The notes below the pieces were generated by a model. That model was not told the DNA's origin, searched no databases, and worked only from the letters and a program-made list of their open reading frames with translations. This document shows, in pieces, positions 38,254-42,865 of a stretch of 42,865 nt of DNA (position 1 is the stretch's first letter; the number at the start of each line of letters is the position of its first letter). The stretch comes from Coriobacteriaceae bacterium AM113-163. Lineage in GTDB: Bacteria; Actinomycetota; Coriobacteriia; Coriobacteriales; Coriobacteriaceae. The stretch is taken from NCBI GenBank assembly GCA_027673765.1, contig JAQDWB010000018.1, positions 1 through 42,865 of the forward strand, given 5' to 3'. The position numbers were made by a program, and so were the translations under genes.

Positions 38254-39387
38254 CTACTCCCGGTAGGGCACCCGGTCGCGCATCACGGCGTATATCGCCC
38301 TGAGCCGCTTCCTCGCGACGGCCTTGAGCGCCCGCCCGTGCCCCATGCCCCGCGCCCTGCAGGCCCGGTAGTACTCGCCGTAGCGCCCCGAGGACCTCAC
38401 CAGGCTGTTGCACGAGAAGATCAGCAGGGACTTGAGCCTCGCGTCGCCGCGCCTGGACGCCCTGACCGACCTCACCGACGTGCCGGAGCTCCTCACCCTC
38501 GGGGCTATGCCGCAGTACGAGGCCAGGTGGTCGTGGTCCGGGAACCTCGCGATGTCGACCGACACCGCGAGCTGCGCCGCGGTCCTCGGGCCGATGCCGG
38601 GCACGGTGAGCAGGCACGCGTAGGTCTCGTCGCCCTCGAGCAGCGCCGCCGTCTCGGCCTCGAGGGCCCCGGCCTCGTCGAGGGCCTCCGATATCCGGGC
38701 GGCCAGGAACCTGACCTGCCTGTTCTCGGCCTCGACGAGCGCCGGCGGGGGCGCGGTGGAGGCGGCCGCGGCCTCCCCGGCGGCCTCGGCCCGCGGGCCC
38801 CCGGCCCCGGAGCGGGCGATCCCCCACGCCCCGCCGAACCCGGCGAGCAGCTCCAGCCACCGCCGGTCCGACAGGTCGACCGCGGCCTCGAGGGCCGGGC
38901 AGGACTCGAGCAGCACCGCGCGCAGGCGGTTCTTGTCCCTGGTCGCGCAGGCGACGACGTGGTCGCGCTGCGACGAGAGGGCGCGGGCGGCCTCGAGGGC
39001 CTCGCCGCGGCCCGGGACCCCCGACAGGGAGTCCGGCACGCCCAGGGCGGTCCGCGCGATCACCGCGGCGTCGCGCTCGTCGGTCTTGGCCTCGCCGGCG
39101 AACAGGCCGGCGGCGCGGCTGGCGGCGAGCCCGGGCAGGTGGGCGACCGCCAGCCCCGCGGCGCGGGCGCGCCGCACGGCGAGGGACCCTATGTTGCGGA
39201 ACTGGTCGACGACGACGAGCGTGCCGGCGGGCGCGGAGGCGAACAGCGCGTCGAGCTCGGCCTCCCTGTTGCGGACGGGGGCGCTGGCCAGCACCTCCCC
39301 GTCGCGGTCGATAAGGCAGGCCCAGTGCGATGACTTGCCGACGTCCAGGCCGAGCACGGCCGCGGGCCTGGTGGATGGCGCTTTCAC
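38254..39387 (-). CDS. IS110-family transposase (DEDD recombinase)
   Basis: A 377-residue transposase. N-terminal RuvC-like DEDD domain: L-G-L-D-V-G-K-S-S-H-W (first D), V-V-V-D-Q near 74, and K-T-D-E-R-D-A with the later acidic residues. C-terminal Transposase_20 domain: L-L-T-V-P-G-I-G-P-R-T-A, F-P-D-H-D-H-L-A-S-Y-C-G-I-A-P, then the Ser region S-S-G-T-S-V-R and R-R-G-D-A-R-L-K. IS110 enzymes cut and join DNA with a bridge RNA. Start: GTG 39387, after GGAAGG; the open frame upstream to 39696 is the non-coding end and not homologous. Alanine- and arginine-rich composition differs from neighbouring genes, consistent with transfer. Confidence 0.88.
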   Translation of the reverse strand: MKAPSTRPAAVLGLDVGKSSHWACLIDRDGEVLASAPVRNREAELDALFASAPAGTLVVVDQFRNIGSLAVRRARAAGLAVAHLPGLAASRAAGLFAGEAKTDERDAAVIARTALGVPDSLSGVPGRGEALEAARALSSQRDHVVACATRDKNRLRAVLLESCPALEAAVDLSDRRWLELLAGFGGAWGIARSGAGGPRAEAAGEAAAASTAPPPALVEAENRQVRFLAARISEALDEAGALEAETAALLEGDETYACLLTVPGIGPRTAAQLAVSVDIARFPDHDHLASYCGIAPRVRSSGTSVRSVRASRRGDARLKSLLIFSCNSLVRSSGRYGEYYRACRARGMGHGRALKAVARKRLRAIYAVMRDRVPYRE

Positions 39388-39640
39388 GGTGGCATCCTTC
39401 CGGTAGTCGTTCGACCGGATGGCCTCCCCCTCGGCACTCACATTACCAGCCGCGGCCTCTGCCCGGCACTTTCCTATCAGCCGTCGGGGGCGGCGCGTCC
39501 CGCGCCGGCAGCACCCAACGGGCCCTCTCGGGGGCAGGGACGTTCGGCCGTGCGCGGGCGCCCGGTCGGCGGCCCGTTCTGGGCGCGCCTCAATCGTAGC
39601 CCGAGACGGGCCCGGGCTGACAATTTCGACTGTAATGGAC
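39388..39640 (-). ncRNA. Non-coding 5' end of the IS110 element, candidate bridge RNA locus
   Basis: About 250 bases, GC-rich, with many complementary stretches (for example GGGCCCGT / ACGGGC and GCGCGGGACGCGCC). In IS110-group elements the bridge RNA is made from this side (established knowledge). The loops that choose target and donor could not be assigned by eye. Confidence 0.4.
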
Positions 39641-39661
39641 GTTCTTAAACGACTACATAGC

Positions 39662-39729
39662 ATGAGAGTGGATAATCTCCCGGTTTGAGCCTGCATTCAA
39701 GCTCAAAGTGGGAGATTATCCACTCTCAT
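39662..39729. repeat. Perfect nested palindrome next to the IS110 element
   Basis: Arms of 20 bases (39662-39681 and 39710-39729) are exactly complementary, with an inner stem TTTGAGC / GCTCAAA. It stands 40 bases from pdxT on the downstream side and could end pdxT transcription, or be another REP-type repeat. Confidence 0.75.
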
Positions 39730-39769
39730 TTGTTATGTGTCCGAAAATCCACGCTCGTTTCTACTCTGT

Positions 39770-40357
39770 CTACATTTGTAGGAACAGTTCGTGGAGGCGG
39801 GTGTCTTCATCGAGTTCGGGGTGGAAGGTTACGCCGAGCTGGTTGCCCTGGCGGGCAGCGACGATGCAGCCATCGACTTCGGCCAGGGCCTTGGCGTCGC
39901 CGTGGACCTCGACGATGCGGGGTGCGCGGATAAACGTCAGCGGCGCTTCACCGTCGATGCCGGCTACTTGCCCTTTGGTTCGAAAGCTGCCGAGCTGCCT
40001 GCCGTAGGCATTGCGCTCGACAAGTACATCCATGGTTGCCAAACGCGGCGTCCCCTTATCGTCGTGGGCGGCAAGATCGCGCGCCAATAGAATCAAGCCG
40101 GCGCAGGTGCCCAGGACGGGCATGCCTTCAACAATGCGGGCGCGAAGCCCGTCGAGCATGCCAAGCTCGGCAAGCAGCTTGCCCTGAACGGTGGACTCGC
40201 CGCCGGGGAGAACCAGGCGGTCAAAGTTCTGTTGTAAATCGGCCGCCTGCCTCAGCTCAACACAACGTGCGCCGAGCTCGGACAGCCTCGCTTCGTGCTC
40301 GGCAAAAGCACCTTGGATCGCCAGCACGGCGACCGTCTGGTCTGCGTAATCACTCAT
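39770..40357 (-). CDS. pdxT: PdxT, glutaminase subunit of PLP synthase
   Basis: A 195-residue class I glutamine amidotransferase. The nucleophile Cys lies in G-T-C-A-G-L-I-L-L-A, the His-Glu pair in T-F-H-P-E-L, and L-P-G-G-E-S-T is the family loop. PdxT frees ammonia from glutamine and passes it to PdxS, which makes pyridoxal 5'-phosphate. Start at 40357 after AAAGGA. It is 20 bases behind pdxS, same strand, so the two form an operon. Confidence 0.95.
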   Translation of the reverse strand: MSDYADQTVAVLAIQGAFAEHEARLSELGARCVELRQAADLQQNFDRLVLPGGESTVQGKLLAELGMLDGLRARIVEGMPVLGTCAGLILLARDLAAHDDKGTPRLATMDVLVERNAYGRQLGSFRTKGQVAGIDGEAPLTFIRAPRIVEVHGDAKALAEVDGCIVAARQGNQLGVTFHPELDEDTRLHELFLQM

Positions 40358-40377
40358 GTGCGATCCTTTCTGCCGGA

Positions 40378-41268
40378 CTAGCGTCCGCGCTCCTCCATGA
40401 TGATCTCGATCTCGTCGGCGTTGATGCCCACCATGGCCTCGCCCAGGTCCTCCGAAAGCTCGGCAATGAGCTTGGCGTCGGTGAAGTTTGCCACAGCCTT
40501 AACGATGGCGGCGGCGCGTTTGGCGTGGTCGCCGCTCTTAAAGATGCCCGAGCCAACAAAGACGCCCTCGGCACCCAGCTGCATCATCAGCGCGGCGTCC
40601 GCGGGGGTTGCTACACCGCCGGCGGCAAAGTTCACCACGGGAAGCTTGCCCGTGGCATGGACCTCGCGCACAAGCTCGACTGGAACTTGCAGTTGCTTAG
40701 CTGCCTCAAAGAGCTCGTCATCGCGCAGAGCAGCAACGTCGCGGATTTGCTTTTGAATCTTGCGCATGTGGCGCACGGCTTGGACGACGTCGCCCGTGCC
40801 CGGCTCGCCCTTGGTGCGAATCATTGTGGCGCCCTCGGCAACACGGCGCAACGCTTCGCCCAGATCGCGGGCACCGCAGACAAACGGGACGTCAAACTGG
40901 GTCTTATCGATGTGGTAGACATCGTCGGCGGGGGAGAGAACCTCGGACTCATCGATGTAGTCGATCTCGATGGCCTGAAGGACCTGCGCCTCGACGATGT
41001 GACCGATGCGGCACTTGGCCATGACGGGGATGGAGACGGCCTCTTGAATGCCCTTGATCATCTTGGGGTCACTCATGCGCGACACGCCGCCGGCGGCGCG
41101 GATGTCGGCCGGGATGCGCTCGAGAGCCATGACGGCGCAGGCGCCTGCCTCCTCGGCGATACGTGCCTGCTCGGGCGTGGTGACGTCCATGATGACGCCG
41201 CCCTTGAGCATCTGCGCGAGCTCGCGATTGAGTTTGACGCGATCTGCCTTGCTGGTCTGTTCTGCCAT
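40378..41268 (-). CDS. pdxS: PdxS, PLP synthase subunit
   Basis: A 296-residue TIM-barrel enzyme that builds PLP from ribose 5-phosphate, glyceraldehyde 3-phosphate and ammonia. [37 protein letters not shown] and [12 protein letters not shown] are as in the family, including active-site lysines. Start at 41268 after AAGGGAG; longer frame upstream to 41295 is unlikely. First gene of pdxST, divergent from pdxR across 145 bases with repeats. Confidence 0.96.
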   Translation of the reverse strand: MAEQTSKADRVKLNRELAQMLKGGVIMDVTTPEQARIAEEAGACAVMALERIPADIRAAGGVSRMSDPKMIKGIQEAVSIPVMAKCRIGHIVEAQVLQAIEIDYIDESEVLSPADDVYHIDKTQFDVPFVCGARDLGEALRRVAEGATMIRTKGEPGTGDVVQAVRHMRKIQKQIRDVAALRDDELFEAAKQLQVPVELVREVHATGKLPVVNFAAGGVATPADAALMMQLGAEGVFVGSGIFKSGDHAKRAAAIVKAVANFTDAKLIAELSEDLGEAMVGINADEIEIIMEERGR

Positions 41269-41413
41269 GGTTGCTCCCTTGGTTGGCATGTGCATTGCTT
41301 GACGGAAAATCCTATCGGGGAGCTGGGCATGGCAAAATACTCAGTTTTCGAGATAATAATAAGGTCAGCTTAATACCAGATTGAACAGCTCGATAAGGTC
41401 AGGTGATATACTC
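41269..41413. promoter_or_regulatory. pdxS-pdxR divergent region with direct repeats
   Basis: ATAAGGTCAG occurs at 41359-41368 and 41393-41402, 34 bases apart, near the start of the MocR gene. PdxR proteins of other actinobacteria bind direct repeats in this position (established). The repeat is a good candidate operator for both directions. Confidence 0.5.
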
Positions 41414-42865
41414 ATGCTTGACTACAATTTAGAAAAACGCGGCGAAGCATCGCTCTATGAGTATGTTTACCAGCAAATCCGAGATGATATCGTAGCTGGA
41501 CGCATTACGGCGGGGGAGCATCTGCCGTCCAAGCGCGCCTTTGCCAGTCATCTGGGAATCAGTGTTATTACCATCGAGAATGCATATAGCCAGTTACTCG
41601 CTGAGGGCTATATTTGCTCAATGCCACGTCGTGGCTACTACGCTTGCGAGCTTCCGGATGCACCGGTTTTGGCTTCGGCTGCGGAGGGCATCGACCGAGA
41701 TGCCGTCTCTGTGGGCCCCAGCGTGCATGATGTCAACGGACAGGTCGAGCGATTCGATGCGCTTTCTCCTTCTGCTTTGGAGGCGGCGCGGCTTTGGCAA
41801 AGCGCGCTACGGGCGACGCTGGCATCCGAGGACGAGCGCGAAATCTTTTCGCCCGCACCGGCGCAGGGCACTGCTCGGCTGCGACGTGCGATTGCGCACC
41901 ATCTACGCGGGACGAGGGGTATGAATGTCGACCCCAACAACATTGTTATCGGTGCGGGCGCCCAGCTGCTCGATACCATGCTGGTTCAGTTGCTTGGAGC
42001 CGACAAGGTGTATGCCGTTGAGGATCCGGGCTATCTGCGCCTGACGCGCATCTATCAGGCTATGGGTTGCGAAGTGCGTCATATCCCGTTGGACGGTGAA
42101 GGCGTGGACTTGAGTGCTCTGCAGAAAACCGGGGCGGATGTCCTTCACCTGATGCCGTCTCACCAATATCCGACCGGCCTTGTGACGAGCATTGCGCGTC
42201 GCTATGCCCTGCTGAGCTGGGCCGCCGAGCAGCCGGACCGGTATCTCATCGAAGATGACTTTGATTGTGAGTTTCGCCTTGCCGGCAAGCCGATTCCCGC
42301 GCTCGCGTCGATCGATGCCGCCCAATCGGTCATCTACACCAACACCTTTTCAAAAAGTCTGTCGTCGGCCCTGCGTTTGGCGTATATGGTCCTGCCTGAT
42401 GAGCTGATGGAACGGTTTAGGCGCAACCTTGGTTTTTACGCCTCGTCGGTGAGTTCTGTTGACCAGGTCGCTTTGGCTCGCTTGCTGGAATCGGGTGATT
42501 ACGAGCGACATGTGAACCGCGTGCGCGTTCGAGCTCGCGAGGCGCGTGATGGCCTGACGGCGCTTGTGCGAAAGGCGTTTCCGGCGGGGGAGTTTTTGGT
42601 TGAGCACGCGGATGCCGGCCTCTACTGCGTCGTAGTTGCGGAGTGCGATACGGGCGGAAACTCTTTTACACGCGCCCTCGCGCGCTCGAGCATCCCTTAC
42701 ATCGATATCAATGACTGTTTTTGGTGTCCCGATGGCGCATCTGTCCCTGAAAACTCAACTCAAATTCTTGTTCAGTATGACGATCTGAGTCCAAAAGTAC
42801 TAACTACCTTGGAATTGCAGCTAATGGGGGGTGTTCCTATAGTTTTGTCAACTGGGAAATGCTCT
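41414..42865 (+). CDS. pdxR: MocR/PdxR-type GntR regulator with aminotransferase domain, 3' end cut by a mobile element
   Basis: Open to the window end, at least 484 codons. The N-terminal GntR winged helix (Y-E-Y-V-Y-Q-Q-I-R-D-D-I, L-P-S-K-R-A-F-A-S-H-L-G) is joined to a class I aminotransferase-like domain: E-D-D-F-D-C-E-F-R, and T-N-T-F-S-K-S-L-S with the PLP lysine. Such MocR proteins sense PLP and activate pdxST in its absence. Start at ATG 41414 with AGGTG upstream. From 42829 the bases equal the end of the IS110-type element (24 bases), then differ from it; the normal C-terminus (about 470 residues) ends near here, so the last few residues are replaced by element sequence and the gene may still work. 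The true stop is outside the window. Confidence 0.85.
   Translation, partial: MLDYNLEKRGEASLYEYVYQQIRDDIVAGRITAGEHLPSKRAFASHLGISVITIENAYSQLLAEGYICSMPRRGYYACELPDAPVLASAAEGIDRDAVSVGPSVHDVNGQVERFDALSPSALEAARLWQSALRATLASEDEREIFSPAPAQGTARLRRAIAHHLRGTRGMNVDPNNIVIGAGAQLLDTMLVQLLGADKVYAVEDPGYLRLTRIYQAMGCEVRHIPLDGEGVDLSALQKTGADVLHLMPSHQYPTGLVTSIARRYALLSWAAEQPDRYLIEDDFDCEFRLAGKPIPALASIDAAQSVIYTNTFSKSLSSALRLAYMVLPDELMERFRRNLGFYASSVSSVDQVALARLLESGDYERHVNRVRVRAREARDGLTALVRKAFPAGEFLVEHADAGLYCVVVAECDTGGNSFTRALARSSIPYIDINDCFWCPDGASVPENSTQILVQYDDLSPKVLTTLELQLMGGVPIVLSTGKCS
42829..42865. mobile_element. Probable end of a second mobile element inside the pdxR 3' end
   Basis: Bases 42829-42852 are identical to 38222-38245, the end of the IS110-type element. 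After that the two sequences differ, so this is a related element or a shortened copy, not simply the same one. Only 37 bases are visible. Confidence 0.45.

Larger units (their letters stand above)
38222..39640 (-). mobile_element. IS110-family insertion sequence
   Basis: About 1.4 kb around one IS110 transposase gene. The proposed ends are approximate: TTGTCA at 38238-38243 and its complement TGACAA at 39618-39623 are subterminal inverted motifs. The first 24 bases (38222-38245) recur at 42829-42852. Non-coding sequence is short (about 30 bases) after the transposase and long (about 250 bases) before it, the layout of IS110-group elements whose 5' side encodes a bridge RNA. GC content is higher than in flanking genes. 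Confidence 0.65.

Overview
The window looks like a chromosomal segment of a Coriobacteriia gut actinobacterium, most probably Collinsella (inference). Grounds: high-GC coding sequence with strong AAGGAGG-type ribosome binding sites and frequent GTG starts; a choloylglycine (bile salt) hydrolase-type enzyme; two wall proteins ending in the actinobacterial LAxTG sorting signal; many intergenic palindromes. No rRNA, tRNA or CRISPR array was seen. Gene order is mostly housekeeping and accessory metabolism, not a prophage or island. One IS110-family insertion sequence is present, and the last gene appears to be entered by a second mobile element at the window edge.

Layout. 1-6.7 kb (+): GNAT acetyltransferase, EF-G/TetM-like GTPase, AAA ATPase, short UvrA2-like protein. 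6.7-14.1 kb (-): TrmL tRNA methyltransferase, CobW/COG0523 GTPase, a flavodoxin-type reductase with an ArsC-like partner, and two paralogous c-di-GMP proteins. 14.3-15.3 kb (+): patatin-like phospholipase. 15.4-17.5 kb (-): TPP-riboswitch-controlled thiM / thiamine-binding protein / thiE operon. 17.6-22.2 kb (+): HAD phosphatase, LysR regulator, MetE-like protein, uracil permease. 22.2-28.4 kb (-): esterase, two tandemly duplicated LAATG surface proteins, NCS2 purine permease. 28.6-30.2 kb (+): deformylase-like protein and bile salt hydrolase-type protein. 30.3-33.6 kb (-): Kup and an EamA exporter, the latter divergent from a LysR gene. 34.7-38.0 kb: HTH-AlaA fusion (+), second deformylase (-), winged-helix/RGG-repeat protein (+). 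38.2-39.6 kb: IS110-type element. 39.8-42.9 kb: pdxST (-) divergent from a MocR-type pdxR (+).

How the genes work together. Vitamin supply is the clearest theme: thiazole and TMP steps under a TPP riboswitch plus attenuator, and PLP synthesis (PdxS/PdxT) opposite its likely PLP-sensing regulator. Nucleobase uptake is represented by two NCS2 permeases. Regulation and surface display are represented by GGDEF/EAL proteins and wall-anchored beta-helix proteins.

Most notable signals: (1) two copies of what looks like one structured RNA element downstream of alaA and of the RGG-protein gene, with different stems that keep the same pairing and an invariant GACC-AGAA-GGTC hairpin with a one-base bulge; (2) an HTH-aminotransferase fusion with repeated AATTGAAC operator half-sites and an internal ribosome binding site that could also give the enzyme alone; (3) a tandem duplication of a wall-protein gene that carried along the tail of the neighbouring permease; (4) REP-like palindromes that supply the last codon and stop of two genes; (5) a MarR-like winged helix fused to a long RGG tail. 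Start codons were chosen by ribosome binding site and family length; several differ from the longest reading frame.
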